DNA of 64,000 nt from Desulfolucanica intricata (GCF_001592105.1 NZ_BCWE01000018.1:1-64000); one strand, 5' to 3'. Shown: positions 45,638 to 57,569, counted from the first letter of the stretch. A program made the numbers and translations. Notes: generated by a model not told the origin, from the letters alone.

Positions 45638-46433
45638 CCCAGGCCACCTCCTGTCCGGAGAATACCGGCCCGTCCACACAAACATGCCGGTAGACATACC
45701 CGGCTTCACCAGCAGACTTAATTTTACAGGCACAGGAAAGGCAGGCACCCACTCCACACCCCATGCGTTCCTCTAAAGAAACTTCAAAAGGAATATTATA
45801 ATTCATTAATATTTTAGCTAAACTTTTCAGCATCGGAAAAGGCCCGCAGCTGTACACTATATCCACGGGCTGCTTTGCTAAATCTTTTTCCAGCATAGAA
45901 GTAACAGGCCCGTGATATCCTTCAGATCCGTCGTCAGTAGCTAAGAAGGGGGTAAAACCAAGTGATGATATTTCCTTAACAGCCAGTAAATATTCTTTGG
46001 ATCGAGCACCTAAATAAACCGCAGCAGATATACTATTAAGTGCCAATTCCTGTAGCAGGTAAATCAGCGGAGCAACACCAATACCTCCGGCTACTACTAC
46101 CACCTTTTGGCTCTCGGCCGGCAGGGTAAAACCCCGCCCTAACGGTCCCAGTAAATTTAAACTTTGCCCGGGCTTGGCCCTGGTTAAAACGGCTGTACCT
46201 CGTCCTACTACCTGATAAAGTAACATTAACTGTCCTTTTTCACGATTCACATTATGTATACTTATCGGCCGTCGCAGTAATGGCTCCAAGGACTGACTTA
46301 CCCGTACATGAACAAATTGGCCGGGCACTGCATTTTTCAATATTTCAGGTGCCAGAAGTTTCAGACGATAAAAGTCCGGGCCAACCTGCTCATGTTCAAT
46401 CACTTCTGCATCTATTATAAGAGACACAGCCAC
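45627..46433 (-). CDS. pyrK: Dihydroorotate dehydrogenase electron-transfer subunit
   Basis: A 268-residue FAD and [2Fe-2S] protein that passes electrons from PyrD to NAD+. FAD-binding RRPISIHNV (about 54-62), NAD-binding [11 protein letters not shown], and C-terminal cluster cysteines in [12 protein letters not shown] plus a later HVC. GTG start. Partner of PyrD directly downstream. Confidence 0.94.
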   Translation of the reverse strand: MAVSLIIDAEVIEHEQVGPDFYRLKLLAPEILKNAVPGQFVHVRVSQSLEPLLRRPISIHNVNREKGQLMLLYQVVGRGTAVLTRAKPGQSLNLLGPLGRGFTLPAESQKVVVVAGGIGVAPLIYLLQELALNSISAAVYLGARSKEYLLAVKEISSLGFTPFLATDDGSEGYHGPVTSMLEKDLAKQPVDIVYSCGPFPMLKSLAKILMNYNIPFEVSLEERMGCGVGACLSCACKIKSAGEAGYVYRHVCVDGPVFSGQEVAWDEA

Positions 46434-46493
46434 TTCATCCTTTCAATATAAAGTTAGAGGAGAATTACCGGAGCAATTCCCCTCCCATTAAGT

Positions 46494-49400
46494 CTAATTT
46501 ACCTTTAGGTGATCCTGCAGCGGAATTAAATCAATATTATCTCCCTCTTTAATAGAGTTCAGCACTTCTGCAATTGCCCGGGCGGTATCCAAGGAAGTCA
46601 GGCACGGAACACCATATTCTACAGCAGCCCGGCGTATTCTAAAGCCATCACGCTCAGGAGCCTTTCCTTTTGTCAGTGTATTAATTACTAAATTAATTTT
46701 GTTTTGTCTGATTAAGTCCACAATATGTGGTGAAGCTTCGTGAAGCTTGTTGACCCGATTAACTTTAAGTCCTTGTTTTTCCAAGAAGGCAGCCGTACCA
46801 CTGGTAGCACAAATCTTATAGCCTAACTCAGCCAGTTTTCTGATAATGGGCAGCACTTCTTCTTTATCTTTATCTGCAACAGTAGCTAAAATGGTACCGT
46901 GTTTAGGAAAAGCATAGCCTGCAGCTACCAGCGCTTTATACAGAGCGATATTGTAATTTCGATCCAACCCCAATACTTCACCGGTGGATTTCATTTCCGG
47001 CCCGAGGGTAATATCTACCTGAAGCAGTTTAGCAAAAGAGAATACCGGCACCTTAACTCCTACAACATCCGTCTTTGGGTATAAACCACCGGTGTAACCG
47101 AGTTCAGCAAGAGTTTTACCTAATATAATTTTGGTAGCAAGATTAACCATTGGAATACCGGTAATCTTACTCATATATGGTACAGTACGGCTGGAACGTG
47201 GGTTTACTTCCAGTACATAAATTTGATTACCATGCAGTACATACTGCACATTAATTAAGCCTTTAACATTCAGTTCCTTAGCGAGCCGCGTAGTATAATC
47301 CACAATTTGCTCTTCTGTTTCCGGTGTAAGGTTCTGAGTCGGATAAACTGCAATACTGTCACCGGAATGCACCCCTGCCCGCTCAATATGCTCCATAATC
47401 CCCGGTATTAAAACATCCTGACCATCGGAGATGGCATCTACCTCCAACTCCTTGCCGCATAAATATTTGTCAACAAGTACCGGGTGTTCCGGAGTTACTT
47501 TTACGGCGGAAGCCATGTAGTTTAATAAATCGGTCTCGTTAAACACAATTTCCATAGCCCGTCCGCCTAAAACATAGGACGGGCGCACCAGCACCGGGTA
47601 ACCAATCTTACTGGCTATACCAACCGCCTCATCAACCGAAAAAACAGTAGAACCGGCCGGCCTGGGTATATTTAAATCGCTTAGCATTTGATCAAAACGT
47701 TCTCTGTCTTCAGCCCGGTCAATATTATTTACGGAAGTTCCTAAAATGTTAATCCCGGCATTCTCAAGGGGTCTGGCCAGGTTAATAGCAGTTTGCCCGC
47801 CAAACTGAACGATTACACCTTCAGGTTTTTCATTTTCCAAGATATTTAAAACATCTTCAGGCAGCATTGGCTCAAAATACAGGCGGTTGGCTGTATCAAA
47901 ATCAGTGCTAACTGTCTCGGGGTTATTATTGATAATAATTGCCTCAATACCCTCTTCGCGCAAAGCCCAAACGGAGTGCACCGAGCAGTAGTCAAACTCT
48001 ATACCCTGGCCAATCCGGATTGGCCCTGAGCCCAACACAACTATTTTTCGATTATCCGAGGGTACAGCCTCGTTTTCCCGGTCGTAAGTGGAATAAAAGT
48101 AAGGTGTCTGAGCTTCAAATTCTGCCGCGCAGGTATCTACCATTTTATAAACAGGTACGATATTATTTTCTTTCCGGTAATCCCGTATTTTATCTTCATC
48201 AATTTTCAATAATTTAGCCAGATAGCGATCCGCAAAGCCTAAAGCTTTAGCACGGGCCAAAGTATCCGGACAGAGTTTGGTAATATCTCCTCTGGCAGCC
48301 TGAATTTCTTTTTCCAACAAAATTACATCACGAATTTTCTCCAGGAAAAAGCGGTCTATTTTAGTCAAATTATGCACCCGGTCTACCAACATACCTCGTC
48401 TAAAAGCCTCGGCAACAACAAACATGCGTTCATCATCGGGGTGCTTAAGTTTATCCTCCAACTGTTCCTCAGTATAGTTTTCCGCGCCTTCAACTGCCAA
48501 GCCGGGTAAACCTATTTCCAGTGAGCGAACTGCTTTAAGGATTGCCCCCTCCAAAGTGCGGTCGATTGACATAACTTCACCGGTGGCTTTCATCTGAGTC
48601 CCCAGGGCCCTGTCAGCCAGGGCAAACTTGTCGAAGGGCCAGCGAGGAAATTTTATTACTGTATAATCAATAGTCGGTTCAAAACAGGCATATGTTTTGC
48701 CGGTTACCGCATTTATAATCTCATCAAGGGTTAGGCCAATTGCAATCTTAGCTGATACCTTAGCAATCGGATATCCGGTAGCTTTGGAGGCCAATGCCGA
48801 TGAGCGGGAAACCCGTGGGTTAACTTCAATTACATAATACTCATAACTCTCCGGATTTAAGGCAAACTGAACATTACAACCACCATGTACACCCAGAGCT
48901 CTGATAATTTTTAATGATGCCGAGCGGAGCATCTGGTATTCTTTATCACTTAAGGTCTGCGCAGGAGCTACGACAATACTGTCTCCGGTATGAATCCCCA
49001 TAGGGTCAATATTTTCCATGCTGCATATCGTAATACAAGTATCAACACTGTCCCGTATTACCTCAAATTCTATTTCTTTCCAGCCGATCACACTGCGTTC
49101 TACCAGTATCTGGCCAATAATACTGTGTCTTAGACCACGGGTTGCTGTAGCTATTAGCTCGTCCATATTATAAACCATTCCACCCCCGGTTCCACCAAGA
49201 GTATATGCCGGGCGGACTACCAGTGGAAAACCTATTTCTTTGGCAAAGTTTACTGCACCCTCCACACTGGAGACAATTACACTTTCCGGAATAGGTTCAT
49301 CAATACTTAACATCATGGACTTGAAGCCTTCCCGGTCTTCAGCCTTAACAATGGTTTCCAGCGGAGTACCCAAAAGCCGAACCCCGGTCTCCTCCAGTAC

Positions 49401-49718
49401 ACCGGTCTGAGCCAGCTGCAAAGCCATATTTAAACCTACTTGACCACCCAGTGTGGGCAGTAAACCGTCAGGCTTTTCCTTCTTCAGAATTTTAGCAACA
49501 AACTCCGGTGTCAGGGGATCAATATAAATCCGGTCTGCCATATTACTGTCTGTCATAATCGTGGCAGGATTGGAATTGACCAGTACAACTTCCAAGCCCT
49601 CTTCCCTTAACGCCCGGCAGGCCTGGGTACCTGCATAATCAAATTCAGCTGCCTGACCAATGACGATTGGCCCGGAGCCAATAACCATTACCTTTTTCAA
49701 GTCCTCTATCAGTGGCAT
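46494..49718 (-). CDS. carB: Carbamoyl-phosphate synthase large subunit
   Basis: A 1074-residue enzyme with the duplicated ATP-grasp synthetase halves (about 1-400 and 550-935) and a C-terminal MGS-like regulatory domain. Repeated motifs include [17 protein letters not shown] and [15 protein letters not shown], and [12 protein letters not shown] and [12 protein letters not shown]. It is 2 nt after carA. It makes carbamoyl phosphate for PyrB and for arginine. Confidence 0.97.
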   Translation of the reverse strand: MPLIEDLKKVMVIGSGPIVIGQAAEFDYAGTQACRALREEGLEVVLVNSNPATIMTDSNMADRIYIDPLTPEFVAKILKKEKPDGLLPTLGGQVGLNMALQLAQTGVLEETGVRLLGTPLETIVKAEDREGFKSMMLSIDEPIPESVIVSSVEGAVNFAKEIGFPLVVRPAYTLGGTGGGMVYNMDELIATATRGLRHSIIGQILVERSVIGWKEIEFEVIRDSVDTCITICSMENIDPMGIHTGDSIVVAPAQTLSDKEYQMLRSASLKIIRALGVHGGCNVQFALNPESYEYYVIEVNPRVSRSSALASKATGYPIAKVSAKIAIGLTLDEIINAVTGKTYACFEPTIDYTVIKFPRWPFDKFALADRALGTQMKATGEVMSIDRTLEGAILKAVRSLEIGLPGLAVEGAENYTEEQLEDKLKHPDDERMFVVAEAFRRGMLVDRVHNLTKIDRFFLEKIRDVILLEKEIQAARGDITKLCPDTLARAKALGFADRYLAKLLKIDEDKIRDYRKENNIVPVYKMVDTCAAEFEAQTPYFYSTYDRENEAVPSDNRKIVVLGSGPIRIGQGIEFDYCSVHSVWALREEGIEAIIINNNPETVSTDFDTANRLYFEPMLPEDVLNILENEKPEGVIVQFGGQTAINLARPLENAGINILGTSVNNIDRAEDRERFDQMLSDLNIPRPAGSTVFSVDEAVGIASKIGYPVLVRPSYVLGGRAMEIVFNETDLLNYMASAVKVTPEHPVLVDKYLCGKELEVDAISDGQDVLIPGIMEHIERAGVHSGDSIAVYPTQNLTPETEEQIVDYTTRLAKELNVKGLINVQYVLHGNQIYVLEVNPRSSRTVPYMSKITGIPMVNLATKIILGKTLAELGYTGGLYPKTDVVGVKVPVFSFAKLLQVDITLGPEMKSTGEVLGLDRNYNIALYKALVAAGYAFPKHGTILATVADKDKEEVLPIIRKLAELGYKICATSGTAAFLEKQGLKVNRVNKLHEASPHIVDLIRQNKINLVINTLTKGKAPERDGFRIRRAAVEYGVPCLTSLDTARAIAEVLNSIKEGDNIDLIPLQDHLKVN

Positions 49719-49720
49719 TA

Positions 49721-50800
49721 TTACTTCACCTCCCGGTTCATCTTGGCTATGAATTCATCAAATAGATAACCGGATTCCATCGGCCCGGGCGAAGCCTCCG
49801 GATGATATTGGACTGAAAATATGGGTAAATATTTATGGACAATTCCTTCTACTGTATTATCGTTTAAATTGCGATGTGAAACATAAACATCCAATCCTTT
49901 TAATGAATTTTCATCAATTGAAAAACCATGATTATGGGTAGTAATATATACTTTACCGCTGCGTAAATCCTTAACCGGGTGGTTACTACCCCGGTGTCCG
50001 AATTTCATTTTATAGTTTTTTGCCCCCAGGGCCTGGGCAATCACCTGGTGGCCCAAACAGATACCGAAAATCGGCAGCTTATTTAATAACGCTTTGGTGT
50101 TTTCCACAACATGGGGTACCCTGCTTGGATCTCCCGGCCCGTTAGAAAGCAATAACCCGGCAGGGTTTAAACCCAGTACATCCTCCGGAGCAGCGTCGTA
50201 AGGAACCACAATAATTTCGCAGCCCCGTTCTTGTAAGCACCGTACAATATTAAGTTTGGAGCCGTAGTCCACCACTACCACCCGCGGGCCGCTGCCATCT
50301 ATGGTATAGCTCTCACGGGTAGATACTTCGGGAACCATTACTTGTTCAGAAAAATCCGGACTGGTCCCTGCTTTTTCTACCAAATCCCTGATATTAGTAA
50401 CATCGGTACTAATAATTCCTCGCATTGTACCATGACTGCGGAGGTGGCGCGTTAAGGCCCGGGTGTCCACTCCGGCCAACCCGATAACCTTTTCTCTGGC
50501 TAAAAAGTCGGAAACTGTGTAACTGGCCCTCCAGTTACTCGGTCGGTCACATACTTCCCGTACAATAAAACCACGCACAAAGGATCTTTTTGACTCAAAG
50601 TCTTCTTTATTAATACCATAGTTACCAATTAACGGATAAGTCATGACCACTATTTGACCACAGTAAGAAGGATCGGTTAAAACTTCCTGGTACCCGGTCA
50701 TTCCGGTATTAAAAACTACCTCTCCCCACTGTTCACCGACAGCTCCAAAAGCCTCACCGGTAAAGAATGTACCGTCTTCCAAAGCCAGTATTGCTTTCAT
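49721..50800 (-). CDS. carA: Carbamoyl-phosphate synthase small subunit
   Basis: A 359-residue glutaminase subunit. Class I amidotransferase motifs: catalytic Cys in GICLGHQ (about 240) and His/Glu in YHPEASPGP near the end. ATG 50800 follows GGAGGTG; a GTG 9 nt upstream overlaps that site. Confidence 0.96.
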   Translation of the reverse strand: MKAILALEDGTFFTGEAFGAVGEQWGEVVFNTGMTGYQEVLTDPSYCGQIVVMTYPLIGNYGINKEDFESKRSFVRGFIVREVCDRPSNWRASYTVSDFLAREKVIGLAGVDTRALTRHLRSHGTMRGIISTDVTNIRDLVEKAGTSPDFSEQVMVPEVSTRESYTIDGSGPRVVVVDYGSKLNIVRCLQERGCEIIVVPYDAAPEDVLGLNPAGLLLSNGPGDPSRVPHVVENTKALLNKLPIFGICLGHQVIAQALGAKNYKMKFGHRGSNHPVKDLRSGKVYITTHNHGFSIDENSLKGLDVYVSHRNLNDNTVEGIVHKYLPIFSVQYHPEASPGPMESGYLFDEFIAKMNREVK

Positions 50801-50839
50801 AAAGCACACCTCCAGATATATTTACTTTTACATTGCTTT

Positions 50840-52132
50840 TTATTTTTCTATAATTTTTCTCTCGTGCATTACAATGTTACCATTCACAATAGTCATTACC
50901 GGTAATCCATTTAATTTTCGACCAATAAAAGGACTGTTTCTTCCTTTGGTTTCAAATTGCGATACATCTACAACCTCCTTTATATTGGGATCAATAATTG
51001 TAACATCTGCATCGGCACCCACTGCCAGGGTCCCTTTATTGATTCCCAAAATCCTGGCAGGGTTTACTGTTAATTTCTTAATAGCCTCGACCGGTGTTAA
51101 CACCCCCGTAGCGATTAGCTCGGTAAAAACCAGTCCAACTGCTGTCTCCAGCCCTACCAGGCCAAAAGGAGCATATTGGTATTCTACATCTTTTTCCTCA
51201 TCAGTGTGCGGGGCATGATCAGTGGCAATCACATCAATCGTTCCGTCCGCCAGGCCCTCTTTCACCGCAGCAACATCCATATCCGTACGCAGAGGAGGAT
51301 TTACCTTGGTAGCTGTATCATAGCCTGCAACGGCCCTGTCAGTTAATGTAAAGTGATGTGGGGTAACCTCTGCGGTTACGGCTACGCCCCTGGCTTTGGC
51401 TTCACGAACCAAACGTACAGAGCCTACAGTGCTGATATGAGCTAAATGTAAAGGGCAGCCGGTCAGTTCAGCCAAAATAATATCCCTGGCTACCATGACC
51501 TCCTCAGCCGCGGCCGGAATACCCTTAAGTCCCAGAACAGTAGACATATACCCTTCATGCATAACGCCGTCAGAAGCCAATTCCTTATCTTCACAGTGGG
51601 AAATTATGGGCAGTCCTACCATCTTAGCATACTGCATGGCCCGACGCATCACATCGGAACGACTTACCGGGAATCCGTCATCCGAAAAGGCTACAGCACC
51701 GTAAGCTTTTAAATCAGCCATCTCAGAGAGCTCGTCTCCCTTAGAACCCTTAGTTATTGCACCGATGGGAAAAACATTAACCACACCCGTTTCTTTAGCC
51801 CGCTCACATATAAATTTGATTACAGACTGGTCGTCAGCAACCGGCCTGGTGTTGGGCATACAGGCTACACTTGTAAATCCCCCGCGGGCAGCCGCGCGTG
51901 TACCTGTAGCAATAGTTTCCTTGGCCTCAAAGCCGGGCTCACGCAGGTGCACATGCATATCTATCAGACCGGGTACCACCATTTTACCGGTGGCATCAAT
52001 GATTTGAGCACCGTCATATTTAATGTCCTTTTCTACAGCTTCAATTTTTCCTTCACTAATCAATAAATCCGCTGCCGGATCGATTTTACCCAGTGGGTCA
52101 ACCACCAATCCGCCTTTAATTAGTAACTTCAT
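50840..52132 (-). CDS. pyrC: Dihydroorotase
   Basis: A 430-residue class I dihydroorotase. Metal-binding [10 protein letters not shown] (about 58-67), [15 protein letters not shown] and the catalytic [13 protein letters not shown] follows GGAGGA and overlaps pyrB by 17 nt, so synthesis of the second- and third-step enzymes is coupled. Confidence 0.96.
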   Translation of the reverse strand: MKLLIKGGLVVDPLGKIDPAADLLISEGKIEAVEKDIKYDGAQIIDATGKMVVPGLIDMHVHLREPGFEAKETIATGTRAAARGGFTSVACMPNTRPVADDQSVIKFICERAKETGVVNVFPIGAITKGSKGDELSEMADLKAYGAVAFSDDGFPVSRSDVMRRAMQYAKMVGLPIISHCEDKELASDGVMHEGYMSTVLGLKGIPAAAEEVMVARDIILAELTGCPLHLAHISTVGSVRLVREAKARGVAVTAEVTPHHFTLTDRAVAGYDTATKVNPPLRTDMDVAAVKEGLADGTIDVIATDHAPHTDEEKDVEYQYAPFGLVGLETAVGLVFTELIATGVLTPVEAIKKLTVNPARILGINKGTLAVGADADVTIIDPNIKEVVDVSQFETKGRNSPFIGRKLNGLPVMTIVNGNIVMHERKIIEK

Positions 52133-53057
52133 GAGAGTCCTCCTCTCCGGAGAGCAGGTACAGCAAAGCCATACGTACTGCCACTCCGTTTGTTACCTGT
52201 TCTACTATTACCGACTTAGTGCCGTCAGCAATATCCGGTGTAATTTCTACCCCCCTGTTTAACGGGCCCGGATGCAATACCAGTGCATCAGGATCGGCTA
52301 GTGCTAACCTCTCTTTATTTAGCCCAAAAAGCCGGGCGTATTCTCTGATACTGGGGAAAAGACCCTGCTGCTGCCTTTCCAATTGAATTCTTAAAACATT
52401 GACTACATCTACTCCTTCGAGAGCATCTTCTGTCCGCGTAAATACTTTTACACCCAAACGCTCAATCTCCGGAGGCATTAAAGTGGATGGACCTACAACC
52501 CTCACTTCAGCACCAAGTTTAGTGAGACCCCAAATATTTGACCTGGCTACCCGGCTGTGTAAAATATCACCGAGGATTGCAACCTTGAGACCTTTTACGA
52601 TACCCTTCTTTTCTCTAACTGTATAAATATCCAAAAGTGCCTGGGTAGGATGCTCATGAGTACCGTCACCGGCGTTAATCACTGAAGCACCTACTGTTCG
52701 GGCTAATAAATGTGGTGAACCGGCCGCCGAGTGACGAATGATAATAATATCCGCTCCCATGGCTTCGATAGTTCGGGCAGTGTCCCTTAGACTCTCTCCT
52801 TTTACCACACTGCTGGTGCTGGCTGAAATGCCAATTGTATCTGCACTCAAATATTTAGCGGCCAAATCAAAGGATGATCTTGTTCTTGTGCTGGGTTCGT
52901 AAAAAAGTGTTACGATAGTACGCCCACGTAAGGTAGGAACTTTCTTAATCTTTCGTTTTATAATATCCTTCATGGGTATTGCAGTATCTAAGATCAGATT
53001 TATTTCGTCAGCAGAAAGATCCTGTAGACCAAGGAGATCTTTATTTTTCAGCCTCAT
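52116..53057 (-). CDS. pyrB: Aspartate carbamoyltransferase catalytic subunit
   Basis: A 313-residue enzyme joining carbamoyl phosphate and aspartate. Motifs [12 protein letters not shown] (about 53-64), HPTQALLD, and [11 protein letters not shown] near the C-terminus. No pyrI partner is seen. It is preceded by a PyrR attenuator. Confidence 0.96.
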   Translation of the reverse strand: MRLKNKDLLGLQDLSADEINLILDTAIPMKDIIKRKIKKVPTLRGRTIVTLFYEPSTRTRSSFDLAAKYLSADTIGISASTSSVVKGESLRDTARTIEAMGADIIIIRHSAAGSPHLLARTVGASVINAGDGTHEHPTQALLDIYTVREKKGIVKGLKVAILGDILHSRVARSNIWGLTKLGAEVRVVGPSTLMPPEIERLGVKVFTRTEDALEGVDVVNVLRIQLERQQQGLFPSIREYARLFGLNKERLALADPDALVLHPGPLNRGVEITPDIADGTKSVIVEQVTNGVAVRMALLYLLSGEEDSHEVTN

Positions 53058-53073
53058 TGCTGTCCCCCTTTCA

Positions 53074-53165
53074 TAATAAAAAAAACCTCACCCGGGATTA
53101 ACCGCGTGAGGTCGGCAAAGGAATAAAAAGCCTACCTTCCTTTGCCGGCCTCACGGGACCGTTTT
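53074..53165 (-). promoter_or_regulatory. PyrR attenuator between pyrR and pyrB
   Basis: On the minus strand a PyrR-binding loop (GGTCCCGTGAGGCCGG, about 53146-53163) is followed by a terminator stem CCTCACGCGG / CCCGGGTGAGG and nine T (about 53079-53110). The GTGAGG/CCTCAC segments allow alternative antiterminator pairing. UMP-bound PyrR would favour termination before pyrB. Confidence 0.85.
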
Positions 53166-53183
53166 AAAAGGATGGTATTCTTA

Positions 53184-53856
<673 letters not shown>

Positions 53857-53878
53857 AAGGTTGGTTTCTTAAGAAGTA

Positions 53879-53907
53879 ATTTTATACAAGATTCCCACTT
53901 AAGTCAA
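53879..53907 (-). promoter_or_regulatory. pyr operon promoter
   Basis: On the minus strand TTGACT (53902-53907) and TAAAAT (53879-53884) are 17 nt apart, just ahead of the first PyrR attenuator. Confidence 0.65.
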
Positions 53908-53942
53908 TATATTTTTATTTTTTTTAATAGCTTTATCGTTTT

Positions 53943-54218
53943 TTATAGCTTGTTTATGCCAAGAAAGATCAAAGTTACACCCAACAATATAGAAAGCATT
54001 CCCGGAAAAGAAACTTTTCCGGCCAATCCGACCAGGCCAAGTAAGGTAACTATAGTTAAAACAGTCGGTCCAACCAGGGCTAAGACTGAATTAATTTTGA
54101 AAGCTGTTTCAACGTTATTAAATCTTAACATTAATAACGCTGCAGTAAATTCTATCCCCGCAGATAAAAATCGCATAGCAGCCATACTAAAAACTATTTT
54201 ATCAAAAAGATAAAACAA
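53943..54218 (-). CDS. yqhV: YqhV family membrane protein (DUF2619)
   Basis: A 91-residue membrane protein matching Bacillus YqhV, a small sporulation-associated protein of unknown role. Conserved AAMRFLSAGIEFTAALLM and VLALVGPTVLT with about three hydrophobic helices. TTG start after GAGGGGTGA. It lies just upstream of the pyr promoter and probably has its own. Confidence 0.8.
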   Translation of the reverse strand: MFYLFDKIVFSMAAMRFLSAGIEFTAALLMLRFNNVETAFKINSVLALVGPTVLTIVTLLGLVGLAGKVSFPGMLSILLGVTLIFLGINKL

Positions 54219-54336
54219 AAAATCACCCCTCTCTGACTGTACAATTTACTTAAATTTCATATGCACACAGCACAGTGGAAATGCATACCGAAACCTATTC
54301 TGGGGAAAATATTTTTTGTTGAAGGGAGTGTACATA

Positions 54337-55689
54337 ATGAAAAAACATCAAAAAATTGCCCTGGCTTCTCTGGCCGGGGTACCGCTGGTTATGGTATTAG
54401 GAAACTCCATGCTAATTCCGGTTCTTCCGGATATCAAAAGTGCCTTAAATCTTACTCAATTTAAAGTAAGTTTAATCATCACCCTGTTCTCTTTATCAGC
54501 AGGGCTGATTATCCCATTTGCCGGTTTCTTATCTGATCGATTCGGACGTAAAAAAGTAATCGTACCCGGCCTCTTGCTTTATGGCTTAGGAGGGATTATC
54601 GCAGGAGGTGCAGCAATACTACTTAAACAAAATGCATATACCATTGTTTTGGCAGGGAGAATTATCCAGGGTATCGGTGCAGCAGGTACAGCCCCTATTG
54701 CTATGGCTTTATGCGGAGATTTATTCAGCGGTAAAGACCGCAGCAAATCCTTGGGTGCAATTGAGTCCTCTAATGGTTTTGGGAAGGTTTTAAGTCCTAT
54801 TTTAGGATCATTAATAGGTCTAATTGCTTGGTACGCAACTTTACTGTTTTTTCCAATAGTTGCTCTGCCAATTGCGGCAGCAGTCTGGTTTTTAGTTAAA
54901 GAACCGGATGGAATAACTAAAGATGAGTCTATCAAAAAATATTTAAATGATTTCAAAAACATTTTCAAAAAAAAATACGCAATGTTATTATCAGCTTTTT
55001 TGGCTGGCTCTGTTGCTTTAATGGTACTTTTCGGGGTACTTTTTTTCTTATCGGACTACCTGGAAAAAACCTACAAGCTGGAAGGGGTAATAAAAGGTGC
55101 TGCCCTGGCTATTCCCGTATTATTTATGTCTGTCACTTCGTATTTGACAGGTATCTTTATTAAGAAAAACTTTGGCCTAATGAAAATTCTAATCGTTACC
55201 GGCTTATTCTTAATTGCCGGTTCACTTGGTATGCTGCCCCTATTTCAAAATACCTATGTTTTTTTTACGGCCATTTCCATAGCGGGTATAGGTACAGGTT
55301 TAACATTACCCTGTTTAAATACCATTATCACCAGTTCCGCAGCTAAGGAAGAACGAGGCTTGTTAACCTCACTTTACGGTAGTGTTCGTTTTTTTGGCGT
55401 CGCAGCCGGGCCACCTATCTTTGGATTATTAATGGGCGCAAGTACAGCGGTTATGTTTTGGAGTGCCACCGGATTAGCAGCTATATCTGCTGTATTGGCT
55501 ATCTTCTTTATTAAAGTTAAAGAAATGAAGGATGCGGATGAACCTGAAAGCAATAAGCCGTCAATTGAGATAGAAACAGTAACGGTATCACACCAAATCT
55601 TTGCTGCTCACCCGCCTATTGCTAAGCCCCTACCTGATGAACAAAAAGAACCTGAAATGGGAAATAAGTCTAACAGCAAAGAAACCTAA
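54337..55689 (+). CDS. MFS transporter, drug-exporter type
   Basis: A 450-residue major facilitator (DHA1-like). Twelve hydrophobic helices, with the loop 2-3 signature GFLSDRFGRKKV (about 67-78) and a GRIIQGIGAAG motif in helix 4. A hydrophilic tail of about 55 residues ends the protein. ATG 54337 follows AAGGGAG by 8 nt. Probable export of a drug or metabolite; the substrate cannot be predicted. Confidence 0.88.
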   Translation: MKKHQKIALASLAGVPLVMVLGNSMLIPVLPDIKSALNLTQFKVSLIITLFSLSAGLIIPFAGFLSDRFGRKKVIVPGLLLYGLGGIIAGGAAILLKQNAYTIVLAGRIIQGIGAAGTAPIAMALCGDLFSGKDRSKSLGAIESSNGFGKVLSPILGSLIGLIAWYATLLFFPIVALPIAAAVWFLVKEPDGITKDESIKKYLNDFKNIFKKKYAMLLSAFLAGSVALMVLFGVLFFLSDYLEKTYKLEGVIKGAALAIPVLFMSVTSYLTGIFIKKNFGLMKILIVTGLFLIAGSLGMLPLFQNTYVFFTAISIAGIGTGLTLPCLNTIITSSAAKEERGLLTSLYGSVRFFGVAAGPPIFGLLMGASTAVMFWSATGLAAISAVLAIFFIKVKEMKDADEPESNKPSIEIETVTVSHQIFAAHPPIAKPLPDEQKEPEMGNKSNSKET

Positions 55690-55825
55690 CCTATGTAACC
55701 AATTCTTTGTATTATGAATACTCTAGAGCATGAGGTGTTACAACTTCTAATGGGTAAATAATATTTCGGAGGTGCAAGAACACCTATTAAAACAGGTGAT
55801 TACCCGTGAAAGGAGTTGTAAGTAT

Positions 55826-56650
55826 ATGAACGGGTACGATTCCGCTAAAACATGGCGGCAGGTGCTCCAATTCCCCCTGGGAGGGCGCGATAATAAACCC
55901 AGGACAAAAGGCCTGACTATGATTATAGACAATGGATTAGGGTTGGGAGAAACCAGAGATTTGCTTTCACTTGTCGGAGATTATATTGATTTTATCAAAT
56001 TAGGTTTTGGAACTTCAGCATTATATGCACAAGAATTACTAGAAGAAAAAATTAGAATGATTCGCTCTTTTGATATTGATATCTACCCCGGGGGGACTTT
56101 TTTAGAGATTGCTGCCCTCCAAAATAACCTTGAGGAATTTATTTCCATGTCTAAATCCCTTGGATTTACAGCTATTGAAGTATCAGACGGTACAGTAAGC
56201 CTCACCGAGGAGATAAGAGAGCAGGCTATCTCACTGGCACGCAGTCTGGATTTAAAGGTATTAACTGAAATCGGCCAAAAAGACGCTCGTGATCAAATTC
56301 CCCTAAGCAGCATGGTCCACCAGATAAAACAAGACATTAATAACGGAGCAAACTGGGTCATTGTTGAAGGAAGAGAATGCGGGCGTGATGTTGGTATCTA
56401 TGATCAAGAAGGACATTTTATAATTCCGCTTTTTGAAGAAATTGTTTCCTCCGTTTCGAATCCCTGTATGCTAATTTGGGAAGCACCTTTAAAAAAGCAG
56501 CAGCAGGAGTTAATTTTACGTTTTGGTCCTAATGTAAATATAGGTAATGTTGCCCCCCATGAAGTATTAGCATTAGAAGCACTAAGGGTAGGATTAAGAG
56601 GTGATACTTTAAGGGCAGTTTATAACGGTCATAAAATTAATAGTTATTAA
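55826..56650 (+). CDS. comA: Phosphosulfolactate synthase (ComA/YitD family)
   Basis: A 274-residue TIM-barrel enzyme that adds sulfite to phosphoenolpyruvate to form (2R)-phospho-3-sulfolactate. Family residues include RDNKPRTKGLTMIIDNGLG near the N-terminus, DYIDFIKLGFGTSAL, PGGTFLEIA and VEGRECGRDVGIYD. In methanogens it opens coenzyme M synthesis; in Bacillus the homologue YitD feeds sulfolactate of spores. With no other CoM gene in view, the spore role is more likely (inference). ATG 55826 lies 10 nt after AAAGGAG. Confidence 0.88.
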   Translation: MNGYDSAKTWRQVLQFPLGGRDNKPRTKGLTMIIDNGLGLGETRDLLSLVGDYIDFIKLGFGTSALYAQELLEEKIRMIRSFDIDIYPGGTFLEIAALQNNLEEFISMSKSLGFTAIEVSDGTVSLTEEIREQAISLARSLDLKVLTEIGQKDARDQIPLSSMVHQIKQDINNGANWVIVEGRECGRDVGIYDQEGHFIIPLFEEIVSSVSNPCMLIWEAPLKKQQQELILRFGPNVNIGNVAPHEVLALEALRVGLRGDTLRAVYNGHKINSY

Positions 56651-56659
56651 GTAAATTTA

Positions 56660-56684
56660 AGTCACGGTTTTCCGTGACTTTTTT
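56660..56684 (+). terminator. Terminator after comA
   Basis: AGTCACGG (56660-56667) and CCGTGACT (56672-56679) form an 8-bp stem with a 4-nt loop followed by TTTTTT. Confidence 0.9.
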
Positions 56685-56783
56685 CATTTAGTATTAATAG
56701 CCGATTGGAAAACCTTTGTTTTAGTTATATCTTCTATACAAATAACATATAATTTACCATTATTAAGTAAATGAGGCGACGTT

Positions 56784-57236
56784 ATGTCCAGTATTACGAT
56801 TTTAATAACTCTGCTCTTAGTAGGCATACTAGGTCGTTCAAATATTATAGCAACAGCGGCCTGTGTGCTATTAATATTAAAACTGGCCAACCTGCAGTTT
56901 CTTTTCCCAGTGTTAGAAAAACGCGGGCTGGAAATAGGTCTGCTTTTCTTAATTCTTTCTATTTTAGTACCATTGGCTTCGGGTAAAATTGGGAATAAAG
57001 ACATAATTTATAATCTTACTTCCCTTCCAGGTATTATGGCAATATTGGGAGGTGCTTTGGCTACTCATTTAAATGGCGAAGGATTAAAATTAATGCAGGT
57101 AGACCCGGCAATAATTTTTGGCTTGGTTTTAGGATCAATTATTGGAATTGTCTTTTTTAACGGGCAGCCTGTAGGCCCATTAATGGCAGCGGGTATCACC
57201 GCACTGTTTCTGGAAGTAATTTATCTTTTTAAATAG
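56784..57236 (+). CDS. DUF441 membrane protein
   Basis: A 150-residue DUF441 (YtwI-like) membrane protein with four to five hydrophobic helices and the family's ASGKIG and GQPVGPLMAAGI segments. Function unknown. ATG lies 7 nt after GAGGCG. It stands alone between the comA terminator and the tup riboswitch. Confidence 0.85.
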   Translation: MSSITILITLLLVGILGRSNIIATAACVLLILKLANLQFLFPVLEKRGLEIGLLFLILSILVPLASGKIGNKDIIYNLTSLPGIMAILGGALATHLNGEGLKLMQVDPAIIFGLVLGSIIGIVFFNGQPVGPLMAAGITALFLEVIYLFK

Positions 57237-57247
57237 TTTATCTATTA

Positions 57248-57276
57248 TTGCAGGAAATTAAAATATTTAGTAAAAT
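57248..57276 (+). promoter_or_regulatory. tup operon promoter
   Basis: TTGCAG (57248-57253) and TAAAAT (57271-57276) are 17 nt apart, shortly before the riboswitch. Confidence 0.5.
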
Positions 57277-57304
57277 CTAAGCTATAAACATAAAATATAT
57301 TCAC

Positions 57305-57400
57305 TTCTCCGAACCGGGCAAACCTGAGCCGCAGTGTATGGTTACCGGGCCGTTAGGGTGCACTGGGAAACCGGTGTGCCTCCCATTGTGGAAAGGAGAA
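57305..57400 (+). ncRNA. Molybdenum/tungsten-cofactor riboswitch (Moco/Tuco RNA)
   Basis: The leader of tupA shows the Moco RNA pattern: an outer stem of TTCTCC with GGAGAA (57305-57310; 57395-57400), inner CGGGCAAACC, GTATGGTTACCGGGCC, GGGAAACCGGTGTGCC and GAAAGGAG. The genes behind it import tungstate, so the ligand may be the tungsten form of the cofactor (Tuco). The distinction between Moco and Tuco rests on the P3 stem, which I could not model reliably. Confidence 0.8.
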
Positions 57401-57430
57401 AACATAGCTATTTTAATTTTGTAGCTGTAA

Positions 57431-57466
57431 AGCTTTGTTCTTTTTTACAATGGGACAAAGTTTTTT
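57431..57466 (+). terminator. Riboswitch-controlled terminator of tupABC
   Basis: AGCTTTGT (57431-57438) pairs with ACAAAGTT (57455-57462) before a T-tract. Its loop contains ACAATGGG (57447-57454), the exact complement of CCCATTGT (57382-57389) in the aptamer, so aptamer folding and termination can exclude each other. Confidence 0.7.
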
Positions 57467-57569
57467 GTATTTTTAGGAGGTGATAAACCACAATTTTCAT
57501 CTACAAGCAGGAATATAAAAAATTTTAAGGAGCAATATAACTAATAATGTTTTGTTCAGGAGGATTATT

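Noticed and set aside
55760-55805. preQ1-type riboswitch before comA
   Set aside because: A short stem followed by an A-rich tail looked similar, but the conserved loop residues are missing and the downstream gene has no link to queuosine.
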